Of a stretch of DNA of 59,204 bases, positions 48,489 to 56,588 are shown in pieces. The stretch is from Patescibacteria group bacterium. GTDB lineage: Bacteria; Patescibacteriota; Saccharimonadia; Saccharimonadales; Saccharimonadaceae. The notes beneath the pieces are model-generated. The model ran no database searches. It was not told the origin of the DNA and saw only the letters and a list, made by a program, of their open reading frames with translations. Made by a program: the position numbers and the translations under genes. Location: positions 1-59,204 of the forward strand of contig SCSZ01000002.1 of the NCBI GenBank assembly GCA_004322265.1, in the 5' to 3' direction. Within the stretch, counting starts at the first letter, position 1. Each line of letters begins with the position of its first letter.

Positions 48489-49438
48489 TACGAGTTCTCC
48501 TTGCGTGGACGTGAATCTTTGGCGGTGATACGAATAATGTTTCCCTCGGTTGCCGCCTTTGCTCGGGCTTTAGCGGTTGCTTTCTTGCCGACAGCTTTTG
48601 GCGCTTCCTCGACCATTTCTTCCATTTCGTCTACGTCCTTCTTTAGTATATATCGTTGTTGGAGGACAGCGACAATATTTGAAACAGCGTAATAAAGGGC
48701 GAGTGCACCAGGTAAGTTCAACATAACAAATAACATCAGAAATGGTAGGAACTTGATCATCTTACCGGTTACAATCGCGTTCATCTCGGCTTGATCAGCT
48801 TTTTTACCGTCAGCCGCCTCGTTCATAATGTCGCGCAGACGTTTCTTGCCAGGGTTTTGTGGCATCGTCTGCTTTGACATAATGTATTGCATACCTGCGG
48901 CAATAAGTGCGATCGCGACTAGAAAGAGGTTAATTGCGCCATTCGTACCGATGGCGTGTTGTGTCAGATCAATAAAACCAAATAGTTTTTCGTGAAAGTT
49001 CTCTGGATGTGCAATTATTTCCTTGATAGGGCCGATGTTTTTCAAAAAACCATAGGTGTACTGGCTCACTTGATCGCGGTGCAATGTAAAGATCTGGATC
49101 ACCTGATAGAGGGCGATAAAGATAGGTAGCTGAATAAGCAAAATCCCGATCGAGCGGAACGGATTAACCCCGTTCTTTTTGTATAGATCCATCATTTGCA
49201 TACTCTCGAGCTGCTTATTGCCGCCAGAGTTCTTTTTGATCTTGGCCAGTTCTGGTTGGAGTTTGCGCATTGCGGTTACTTGGTGAAGTTGGCGCTTAAC
49301 AAGTGGCCAAAGCGCAAAGCGAACCAGCACTGTGAAGATAATGAGCGCAATTCCAAAATCACCACCAGGAATAAGACTATAAAGACCTACAAGCAGGTTA
49401 AAGATTGGCTGGACAATAAGCACGTCAAAAATGTTCAC
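48488..49438 (-). CDS. yidC: YidC/Oxa1 membrane protein insertase
   Basis: The 316-residue protein has the five-span YidC2 core without the large periplasmic domain. The Arg in VRFALWPLV (about 38) fits the hydrophilic groove, and FIALYQVIQ and LPFLMLFVMLNLPGALALYY are family segments. The C-terminus (about 270-316) is Lys/Arg/Ala-rich and probably touches ribosomes. No lipobox is seen at the N-terminus. TATAAT lies about 40 bp upstream, near the rnpA stop. Confidence 0.95.
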   Translation of the reverse strand: MNIFDVLIVQPIFNLLVGLYSLIPGGDFGIALIIFTVLVRFALWPLVKRQLHQVTAMRKLQPELAKIKKNSGGNKQLESMQMMDLYKKNGVNPFRSIGILLIQLPIFIALYQVIQIFTLHRDQVSQYTYGFLKNIGPIKEIIAHPENFHEKLFGFIDLTQHAIGTNGAINLFLVAIALIAAGMQYIMSKQTMPQNPGKKRLRDIMNEAADGKKADQAEMNAIVTGKMIKFLPFLMLFVMLNLPGALALYYAVSNIVAVLQQRYILKKDVDEMEEMVEEAPKAVGKKATAKARAKAATEGNIIRITAKDSRPRKENS

Positions 49439-49490
49439 AGGTTGTATCGAAGCTCCAAAATAATACTAAACTGTTTGTATTATATCAGTT

Positions 49491-49844
49491 TTATGGGGTT
49501 TTATATAGACCCGAGCGAACAAACAAGTCTTCAATTTGATTAGTTAAGTCCGCTGAGGGCATTGTCAAAAATTCGCTGCTTGAGACAATAATCACGATGT
49601 CAAAGTTCTGGCTAAAGCGCGGAATTTGCTGGCGGATATATTCGTAAATTCGACGGCGAATCCGGTTGCGACCGACCGCACTTTTTAAGATCTTTTTGCC
49701 GACGACCACTGCAATTCGAGGGTTTTTTCGGTGAGGGTTGGTCGTCGTTTTAAGGGTCGCAAAATGAGTACGTACCGCTTGTCCGTTCTTGTAGACATAT
49801 CTAAGACTGTTATGGCCATGGAACCTGTAAGAAAAAGGAATCAT
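49491..49844 (-). CDS. rnpA: Ribonuclease P protein component
   Basis: The 117-residue basic protein has the family RNR motif (VGRNRIRRRIYEYIR, about 66-80) and SLRYVYKNGQ at the N-terminus. It binds RNase P RNA for 5' processing of tRNA. It lies 39 bp after rpmH with a 10-bp hairpin in the gap. Confidence 0.93.
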   Translation of the reverse strand: MIPFSYRFHGHNSLRYVYKNGQAVRTHFATLKTTTNPHRKNPRIAVVVGKKILKSAVGRNRIRRRIYEYIRQQIPRFSQNFDIVIIVSSSEFLTMPSADLTNQIEDLFVRSGLYKTP

Positions 49845-49855
49845 GTAGATAGTAT

Positions 49856-49880
49856 AAACGACAACCAGTAGTTGTCGTTT
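49856..49880. other. 10-bp perfect hairpin between rpmH and rnpA
   Basis: AAACGACAAC (49856-49865) pairs with GTTGTCGTTT (49871-49880) around CAGTA. On the minus strand it follows the rpmH stop by 3 nt and ends 11 nt before the rnpA ATG. It could weaken read-through, or protect or process the rpmH mRNA; only one T-run (three bases) ends the stem. Confidence 0.55.
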
Positions 49881-49883
49881 AAA

Positions 49884-50021
49884 TTAAGCAGTTAAGAGTG
49901 CTCGACCCTTGATGCGGCGACGCTTGATCACAGCGCGTCCAGCTTTGGTCGCAATACGAGCACGAAAACCGTGCGTTCGAGCGCGGTGACGAGTGTGTGG
50001 TTGGAATGTTCTTTTTGGCAT
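49884..50021 (-). CDS. rpmH: 50S ribosomal protein L34
   Basis: The 45-residue protein starts [20 protein letters not shown], the conserved L34 beginning, and continues through a Lys/Arg-rich end with [12 protein letters not shown]. Length and position at the head of the rpmH-rnpA-yidC-jag run are standard. L34 is part of the large ribosomal subunit. Confidence 0.96.
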   Translation of the reverse strand: MPKRTFQPHTRHRARTHGFRARIATKAGRAVIKRRRIKGRALLTA

Positions 50022-50279
50022 TGTCTGTCCAGTTTACCTAAATTAACCCTTTTTAGCAAGACATAATTTGAATTTTATGCATATCGATTATTTGATATTA
50101 AAAACTTATCCCCACAAAACCATACATTATCCACACATTAGCAGAGGTGTCTCGTGATTGTGTATAACTCGCACCCCTATGGTCCCCCACTCTCGTTCAA
50201 AGAGTTTGAGGTTGTGGAAAACAATTGCTACCTGATATAGTTGTAGGTACATTAGTGAAAGTTTTAAGGGAGTTAAAAT
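50022..50279 (+). other. Candidate oriC upstream of dnaA
   Basis: This AT-rich 258-bp divergent region holds DnaA-box matches: TTATCCACA (50127-50135, exact), TTATCCCCA (50106-50114, one mismatch) and TGTGTATAA (50159-50167, reverse of TTATACACA). The stretch 50065-50105 is very AT-rich and could unwind. Leading-strand gene orientation switches here (rpmH side minus, dnaA side plus), as at bacterial origins. Confidence 0.75.
50212..50241 (+). promoter_or_regulatory. dnaA promoter overlapping a DnaA-box-like site
   Basis: -35 TTGTGG (50212-50217), 18-bp spacer, -10 TATAGT (50236-50241). The -35 is part of TTGTGGAAA, close to a reversed DnaA box, which would allow self-repression. A leader of about 30 nt carries the ribosome site AAGGGAG. 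Confidence 0.5.
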
Positions 50280-51656
50280 ATGCATCACGCGTTGTGGCAA
50301 AGTGTGCTTGGAGAAATTGAACTATCAGTTTCGCATGCAACGTTTACAACGTGGTTCAAAAACACCGAGCTGGTCGATCAAAACGAGTCTGGTGTCGTGA
50401 TTGCTGTCCCTAATATCTTTGCCAAGAAACAGTTTGAAATAAAATTCAACGACCAGATCAAGGGTGTGCTTGCTAAAAACGGCATTACACCAAAGCAGAT
50501 TACCTACACGATCATTACAAACGGCAAAAAAACTCGCGTCAACCGTGAAACAACACCAACAGGTGAACAACAGACGGCCGACGAGCTTTTAGGCACACCT
50601 ACAAAAAACATGTACACCCAAAACGCGCCCCTCACTCAGGCTGGCGGACTTAACCCTCGTTATACATTCGATAATTTTATCGTTGGATCAAGTAATGATC
50701 TTGCCTACACCGCTAGTCAGGCTGTTGCAGCCAATCCGGGTGTAAAATATAACCCGCTATATCTTTATGGTGGTGTCGGTCTTGGTAAAACTCACCTTAT
50801 GCAAGCTATTGGGAATGAAATTACTAAAACCCAGCCAGGTGCACGAGTTGTATATATAAGCAGTGAAACGTTCGTTAATGAGTTCCTCGATCATATTAGA
50901 TTCAAAAAGAAGGGCTTTTCCGATAAATACCGCAACGTGGATGTTCTTATCGTCGATGATATGCAGTTTATTGCCGGTAAAGAAAAAACACAGGAAGAGT
51001 TCTTCCACACTTTTAATCACCTTCATCAGAATAATAAACAAATTATTATTAGTAGCGACAAGCCACCAAAAAGCATCCCAACATTAACCGAGCGTCTTCG
51101 TAGTCGGTTTGAAATGGGAATGACGATTGATGTTCAGATGCCAGATTTTGAGACTCGATGCGCAATCCTTAAAGCCAAAGCATCATTATCCGGTATTGAA
51201 CTTGGTCAAGAAACAGTTGAATACTTGGCAAATAACATTAAAACAAATGTTCGTGAACTTGAAGGTGCACTTAATCAACTACTTGCTTATGCCGAAATGC
51301 GAGGGATTAGCCCAGATATTTCAACAGCTGAGGGATTATTAGGTAATGTCCGCCATTCTCGCCCACAACATATCACCAGTAAACAAATTATTGAGCGTAC
51401 TGCAAAACACTTCCAGTTACAGGTTGATGAGGTATGTGGGTCTAAACGAGATAAATATATTGTTGTTCCGCGCCAGATTGCTATGTACTTACTACGTAGT
51501 GAGCTTCATCTTAGTTTCCCAAAGATTGCCGGTGAACTTGGTCGCAAAGACCACACAACCGCAATTCATTCTGTTGAAAAAATAGAAAAAGCGATCAAGT
51601 TAGATTTTCTTATCCGCGAACAAGTGGCATCAATTCGGGAGAAATTATATGCCTAA
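50280..51656 (+). CDS. dnaA: Chromosomal replication initiator DnaA
   Basis: The 458-residue protein has domain I (1-75), a short linker, and the AAA+ domain (about 125-335) with Walker A GGVGLGKT (164-171) and Walker B VLIVDDMQF. The DNA-binding domain IV (about 365-458) has the signature GRKDHTTAIHSV. It binds DnaA boxes and opens the origin. A clear AAGGGAG ribosome site precedes the ATG. Confidence 0.98.
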   Translation: MHHALWQSVLGEIELSVSHATFTTWFKNTELVDQNESGVVIAVPNIFAKKQFEIKFNDQIKGVLAKNGITPKQITYTIITNGKKTRVNRETTPTGEQQTADELLGTPTKNMYTQNAPLTQAGGLNPRYTFDNFIVGSSNDLAYTASQAVAANPGVKYNPLYLYGGVGLGKTHLMQAIGNEITKTQPGARVVYISSETFVNEFLDHIRFKKKGFSDKYRNVDVLIVDDMQFIAGKEKTQEEFFHTFNHLHQNNKQIIISSDKPPKSIPTLTERLRSRFEMGMTIDVQMPDFETRCAILKAKASLSGIELGQETVEYLANNIKTNVRELEGALNQLLAYAEMRGISPDISTAEGLLGNVRHSRPQHITSKQIIERTAKHFQLQVDEVCGSKRDKYIVVPRQIAMYLLRSELHLSFPKIAGELGRKDHTTAIHSVEKIEKAIKLDFLIREQVASIREKLYA

Positions 51657-51935
51657 GTTTATGTTATTTGCATGGGTAAAAAATGTGAACAAGCAGCGAA
51701 TAGGTGGTGGGGTTAAGGGTGTTTTACTATCCCCTGTTTATAAAAATAGTGTTCACTTAGTTGGTGGGGTTGTTGGAAAAGTCGCTTTTATCCCACTATC
51801 TTTCCCCTCACAACCAGCCTATTTTTCCACCTCCAAAAATCTTATTTTATATCTGTTAAATTTCGTTTATACCCACAATCCACAAGGCCTACTATTAAGT
51901 CTATTAAAGAGAATTTGAAAGAAAGGTAATAACAC
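51657..51935 (+). other. dnaA-dnaN spacer with further DnaA-box-like sites
   Basis: 279 bp without a credible gene. It is AT-rich and carries degenerate boxes TTATCCCAC (51788-51796) and TTATACCCA (51867-51875), plus ATCCACAA near 51880. It may be a second half of a bipartite origin. A GAAAGG ribosome site serves dnaN at the end. Confidence 0.5.
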
Positions 51936-53036
51936 ATGGAACTCACTGTAACCCAAGAAAACCTAGCTCGCGCGTTAACTGCTGTTGGTCGAGTCGCAAG
52001 TACAAAAACACAGTTACCAATTCTTAGTAACATACTTCTTCGAACTGATAAAAATAGGCTTTTAATCGCAGCAACAAATCTCGAAATTGCCACAACTCAA
52101 TATATTGGTGCGAAAGTTGTAAAACCTGGAGCAATTACAATCCCCGCCCGTCTCGTATCGGAGTTTATCTCTAACCTTCCAAACGGACAAGTTGATCTAA
52201 AAGTTACAAACGATAACCTACATATCAAAAGCGGAAACTACTCCTCGATTATTAACGGTGTTATAGCAGATGATTTCCCGGAACTTCCAACAATAAACGA
52301 ATCCTCATCAATTCGCTATAGTGTTAAAACCGAAGATTTTAAACAAGCAGTTTCTCAAACAATTATTACCGCCAGTAACGACTCAACACGACCCGTGCTC
52401 ACTGGTGTTTATTGGCATTCACACGAAGGTCAACTCGTACTTGCTGCAACCGACGGATATAGGTTATCAGAACGTCAACTTGTCGCAACAACAAGTGAAG
52501 TCTCAGCGATTATTCCAACCCAAACACTACAGGAAGTGATGCGAACGATTACTGATGACGGCGAAGAGGTTGATATTTTATTCGACGAAACTCAAGTACG
52601 GTTTAGAATTAACGAGGCCGAGATTATTAGTCGATTAATTGATGGTAATTTCCCAGACTATCGTCAACTTATACCAAAAAAATCAGATACGACTGTAACG
52701 ATCGCCAAACCGGAGTTTGTTCGAATCGTAAAAATTGCAGGCTTATTTGCCAGGGAATCAGGTGGAAGTATCAATTTAACTGCCGATGAGGATAATAAAA
52801 ATCTTTCTATCCACTCAATCGCCTCAGAGTTAGGCGAAAACACCTCAGAAGCAACCGTTAAAGTAAAAGGCAGCGGCCAAATTACCCTCAATTCTCGCTA
52901 TCTAACCGAGGCGTTATCGGTTATTGAAGGCGACGAAATAGAGTTTAGTTTTAGTGGTAAGATTTCACCATGTATTATTAAGTCAACCGATAAAAACACA
53001 AACTACTACCACATAATCATGCCACTAAGAAGCTAG
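51936..53036 (+). CDS. dnaN: DNA polymerase III beta subunit (sliding clamp)
   Basis: The 366-residue protein shows the three-domain clamp layout: LTVTQENLARALTAV at the start, LPILSNILL, FPELP, the middle domain RPVLTGVYWH and ATDGYRLS, and the C-terminal YYHIIMPLRS. It forms the ring holding polymerase on DNA. It lies 8 bp before recF. Confidence 0.97.
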   Translation: MELTVTQENLARALTAVGRVASTKTQLPILSNILLRTDKNRLLIAATNLEIATTQYIGAKVVKPGAITIPARLVSEFISNLPNGQVDLKVTNDNLHIKSGNYSSIINGVIADDFPELPTINESSSIRYSVKTEDFKQAVSQTIITASNDSTRPVLTGVYWHSHEGQLVLAATDGYRLSERQLVATTSEVSAIIPTQTLQEVMRTITDDGEEVDILFDETQVRFRINEAEIISRLIDGNFPDYRQLIPKKSDTTVTIAKPEFVRIVKIAGLFARESGGSINLTADEDNKNLSIHSIASELGENTSEATVKVKGSGQITLNSRYLTEALSVIEGDEIEFSFSGKISPCIIKSTDKNTNYYHIIMPLRS

Positions 53037-53044
53037 GTACGATC

Positions 53045-54088
53045 ATGGTGGCGATAAAAAAACTATCAATCCAAAATATTCGCTCACACCAAAGTTTTAC
53101 AACCGACCTATCAAACAAAGTAACGGTCATTACAGGGCAGAACGGCAGCGGTAAAACATCACTCATGGAGGCTATTTACATTGCTTTACAAGGTAGTTCG
53201 TTTCGCGGTAGCGACAATGACCTACTTCGGGCAGATTCGCCGTGGTGGCGTATCGATATCGTTCTCGACAATGACACAAAAAGAACCATTAGTTTTAACC
53301 CAGAGAAACAAACAAGCAAAAAACAATTTATTGTTGATGGAATTACAACATATAGACTACCGCAAAAGCACAAATATCCGATTGTACTGTTTGAACCGGA
53401 CGACCTACGGTTACTTAATGGGTCCCCAACCCGTAGACGTCAGTTTATCGATCGGTTTATTAGCCAGCTTAACCCTTTATACTTATCGATTATACGAAAA
53501 TACGAACGTGCACTTAAACAACGAAATAACCTTCTAAAGAAACAATATATTGATACTGATGAACTATTTGTTTGGGATGTAGCTCTGAGTGAGTACGGGG
53601 CCTATATTATTGAACAACGAATCGCCTTTATTGAGGAAATAAACAATAAGCTCAATAACGCCTACGACTCAATTGCCGGTACAAAAGACACTGTTTCAGT
53701 TCACTACTCACATACGTTTATCGGTGATATAAAACAAAAAGTACTAAATGAACTACACGCCAACAGTGCACGAGATAAAATCCTTGGCAGTACAAGTATT
53801 GGGCCACATCGACATGACATTATTTTTAAGTTCAACAACTCCCCCGCTGTCGCATCCGCGTCTCGGGGTGAAGTTCGAACAATCATACTCGCACTGAAAT
53901 TTTTAGAAGTGGATATTATCGAAAAAATGACAGGTAATCCACCGCTTATACTACTCGACGACGTATTCTCAGAACTTGACGCAACTCGTCAAAAAGCGTT
54001 AAGCGACACCATCCGCGCGCACCAGATTATTATCACTAGTACTGACGTTGTACCGGGTAAAAAAAACTACAAACACATCATCCTTTAA
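53045..54088 (+). CDS. recF: DNA replication and repair protein RecF
   Basis: The 347-residue SMC-like ATPase has Walker A GQNGSGKT (31-38), SPTRRRQFID, the signature region SASRGEVRT and Walker B PLILLDDVFSELD. RecF helps load RecA at gaps. Its end overlaps the convergent gene by 4 bp. Confidence 0.95.
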   Translation: MVAIKKLSIQNIRSHQSFTTDLSNKVTVITGQNGSGKTSLMEAIYIALQGSSFRGSDNDLLRADSPWWRIDIVLDNDTKRTISFNPEKQTSKKQFIVDGITTYRLPQKHKYPIVLFEPDDLRLLNGSPTRRRQFIDRFISQLNPLYLSIIRKYERALKQRNNLLKKQYIDTDELFVWDVALSEYGAYIIEQRIAFIEEINNKLNNAYDSIAGTKDTVSVHYSHTFIGDIKQKVLNELHANSARDKILGSTSIGPHRHDIIFKFNNSPAVASASRGEVRTIILALKFLEVDIIEKMTGNPPLILLDDVFSELDATRQKALSDTIRAHQIIITSTDVVPGKKNYKHIIL

Positions 54089-54708
54089 CAGGTTGGTTGG
54101 ATGTCGATGCTCTTTAGTACATCAACAGGAATGCCAGAGTACGTTGTCGCATCTAGTACGAGCTCGGGGTTTTTGATAACAGTCCATGTGTTGTTTGTTT
54201 TTTCTAGAACAACCCTATAAATAGTCGCATTGTCGCGTGGCGATGCGGTTTTTTGTACAACCGCTGTTCCATATATATCGCCTGTTGCGTATAGTTCACC
54301 GTTACATACCGTAAACCCAGAAAGTATATTTGAATATTTCGTCTTTATAATGTTCATAATAATATCCTGCTCGGGTACGAGTAGGTCCGCTAAATGTTTT
54401 GTTGAGTAGTTTGGGTTGAATACCACAGTGAGGTCTTTCTTGTACACCATAAAACAAATCGTGGCTGTGTCGTAATTACTATCGCTCGTCGATCCGCAAT
54501 AGTATCCGTCGTGAAGTTTTAACGTTACCTTGTTTGTAACGGTCGAAATCACAGTGTTTTTGTTTGTAGAAAGGTATATTTTATAAGACGGACCCTTTGT
54601 TTCTAATGTAACCGTACGAAGCAAACCCTTTTCGTATGATGAAAACCAATACCCAAACCCAACTAATATTAGGATGTAGATTAATATCTTTAGTTTACTA
54701 ACTTTCAT
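54085..54708 (-). CDS. Small single-span membrane protein, unknown
   Basis: The 207-residue protein has one membrane span near 7-25 and an outer domain of about 180 residues with predicted beta strands and four Cys (GYYCGST, ATICFMV, FTVCNGE and the C-terminal PTC). No family recognised. It overlaps the PEGA gene upstream by 4 nt and is the last gene of the envelope operon. Confidence 0.65.
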   Translation of the reverse strand: MKVSKLKILIYILILVGFGYWFSSYEKGLLRTVTLETKGPSYKIYLSTNKNTVISTVTNKVTLKLHDGYYCGSTSDSNYDTATICFMVYKKDLTVVFNPNYSTKHLADLLVPEQDIIMNIIKTKYSNILSGFTVCNGELYATGDIYGTAVVQKTASPRDNATIYRVVLEKTNNTWTVIKNPELVLDATTYSGIPVDVLKSIDIQPTC

Positions 54709-55286
54709 TTAAACGGATTCCCAAACTTAAAAGTGTACACATAGTTCTCTGGATCAAAGCCCATCGAACGAATTCGATCAATTGGTGCATTGTAATACCC
54801 CGGCAAACTATCTATCGTTATTCGAGGCGGGTTCTCGCTTGTCGCGCTGCTATCGGCAGAAATAGAATAAATAAGATTACTGTCAGGTAACTGGGCGAGG
54901 ATTGGTTGTTGGCCGGTGGTATAATCAAAATCTTCAGGATAGGCACTCGCGTTACCTTGAGCCCATTTTTTTGCAACATCGGATACAGGTGCCAAGTAGG
55001 AGCTTATTGTTAGATTATGGCTTAGGTCGACGGCTTGGGTATCGGTTGTAAACCCATCCCTAGTTACCGTAACACTATAAACCCCAGGGTATAAACTCGC
55101 TACGGAAGACGACCTTATTCCATTGATGGTAATAGTTGCATCGCTCGGAATTACTGTAACAGTTAGATTATATTTGCCGGAGGTTTCAGATATATTAAAT
55201 ATCGCATAAAAAACCAACAGTGTGAAGAATATAAATACACCAAAGATTACATTTTTTTGTAGTCGAGATAAGTGTAAGTTATCCAT
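54705..55286 (-). CDS. Membrane-anchored PEGA-domain protein
   Basis: The 193-residue protein has one span (about 12-31) and then a PEGA domain (about 37-95): TVTVIPSDATITINGI, YPGVYSVTVTRDGF. PEGA domains are surface beta-sandwiches often found in envelope proteins. The rest (100-193) is unassigned. It follows the M23 gene by 3 bp. Confidence 0.75.
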   Translation of the reverse strand: MDNLHLSRLQKNVIFGVFIFFTLLVFYAIFNISETSGKYNLTVTVIPSDATITINGIRSSSVASLYPGVYSVTVTRDGFTTDTQAVDLSHNLTISSYLAPVSDVAKKWAQGNASAYPEDFDYTTGQQPILAQLPDSNLIYSISADSSATSENPPRITIDSLPGYYNAPIDRIRSMGFDPENYVYTFKFGNPFK

Positions 55287-55289
55287 AAT

Positions 55290-56588
55290 TTACAACTCCG
55301 TCGTCGGGTTATCGCAACTTGTTCTTGGGCACAAAGTAACACCAAAAATTTTAAAGAATAGGTTTGGATTGACTGACTTTATGCCACAACTGTTTGCGTG
55401 TAATTGGGCTACCTGAGGGTTGGTATTGCCCGTAACATCGATTTCAACATGAAGGTGGGCCCCATATGCGCCGTTTCCGTCGCCAGACTCGCCGATTTGT
55501 TGCCCGGTGGTGATGGTATCGCCGACTTTGACGCTAATATGCCCCGTGTTCATGTGCATGTATCTAATTGTGAATCCTTGGGAGTTTTTTATAGAAACAG
55601 TATCTAATGCCGGGTGGGCGTAATCAATAGCCGTAACAGTCCCAGACATAGCGGATTTTACAGGTGTATACATTGAGGCCTGAAGGTCATAGCCGTTGTG
55701 CCATTTCATACCGCCGCAATATACACTACCAGGCCCCGGTCGTGGACCACCGTAACCCTCATTAACGCCATCCCCGTCTTTTATTGGATGTACTGCCGTC
55801 CCAGAAGCAACACACTTAGAAGCAGAGGGCCCGTTGTATGTGGTGAGGTAGTATTGAGCGCCCTGTGAACCATCAGGGTTTAGGCCATTAGCACTTGAGT
55901 CTCCACTCAACTGCTCGATAATTGCCGCCTTAGATGTACTATAGTCGGTACCTATCTTTTTTGCTTCGGCTTTGTGCTCTTCTGAGCTTGCTGGTTGATC
56001 GAAGTTTAGCAAATCACCTTCCATGAACTCGCCATAGAAAACAACAAGTGCATCATCAGCGCTTTTTTGCTGCGAGACAGCCGCCCATACACTCGGGTAG
56101 GACACATTTTCGGGTCTTGTTGGTTTGAGCGCATTGAGGTTGGTGTATAGGTAGTCGAGCTGAAATGCCAGGCTCGACGCATCTTTACTGTTACTAGTAG
56201 CTGATGTATTGAGGTTATCTAATGCAGTACCCGACCATCCTGCAATTCCATAACTGGTACTATCTATCGCATCCGTTGTAAGATTAGATTTTTGATTTAG
56301 GCTCGACATAACGGCTGCGGTTTGCTCCGGCGTAAGGCCTTTTTGAACGAGGTAGTTCCATACTTTCTCTTCGTTAGTGTCTCCAGTGAGCCCGTCAGCA
56401 GACGGCGTTGGACAGCCTGTGTCTGTCGGGTTGTAAAATAGGATGTCATTTTTTCCAAAAAACGCAGGGTCGTATTTGGCTACAGCGAATGTAGGTAGCG
56501 GGCTAAAAGATGACAAGATAAGTACTAAACTCGCAAAAATATATCGAGAACGAACGATCAAAACTCTCATTAATTTCAAAATATTCAT
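55290..56588 (-). CDS. Secreted M23 endopeptidase with degenerate phage-lysozyme-like domain
   Basis: The 432-residue protein has a signal peptide (about 10-36), then a phage-tail-lysozyme-like domain (about 70-150) with AVMSSLNQKSNL and SYGIAGWSG, and an M23 peptidase domain (about 290-390). The M23 zinc ligands are intact: HNGYD (His297, Asp301) and AHLHVEI (His378, His380). In the lysozyme part the Glu expected in an AESGL-like segment is Lys100, so glycan cleavage is doubtful. It probably cuts peptidoglycan cross-links. It overlaps the large upstream protein's gene by 4 nt. Confidence 0.85.
   Translation of the reverse strand: MNILKLMRVLIVRSRYIFASLVLILSSFSPLPTFAVAKYDPAFFGKNDILFYNPTDTGCPTPSADGLTGDTNEEKVWNYLVQKGLTPEQTAAVMSSLNQKSNLTTDAIDSTSYGIAGWSGTALDNLNTSATSNSKDASSLAFQLDYLYTNLNALKPTRPENVSYPSVWAAVSQQKSADDALVVFYGEFMEGDLLNFDQPASSEEHKAEAKKIGTDYSTSKAAIIEQLSGDSSANGLNPDGSQGAQYYLTTYNGPSASKCVASGTAVHPIKDGDGVNEGYGGPRPGPGSVYCGGMKWHNGYDLQASMYTPVKSAMSGTVTAIDYAHPALDTVSIKNSQGFTIRYMHMNTGHISVKVGDTITTGQQIGESGDGNGAYGAHLHVEIDVTGNTNPQVAQLHANSCGIKSVNPNLFFKIFGVTLCPRTSCDNPTTEL

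Noticed and set aside
51649-51918. 89-residue open frame in the dnaA-dnaN spacer
   Set aside because: It begins inside the dnaA end, has no ribosome site and reads through DnaA-box-like AT-rich DNA; composition looks non-coding.
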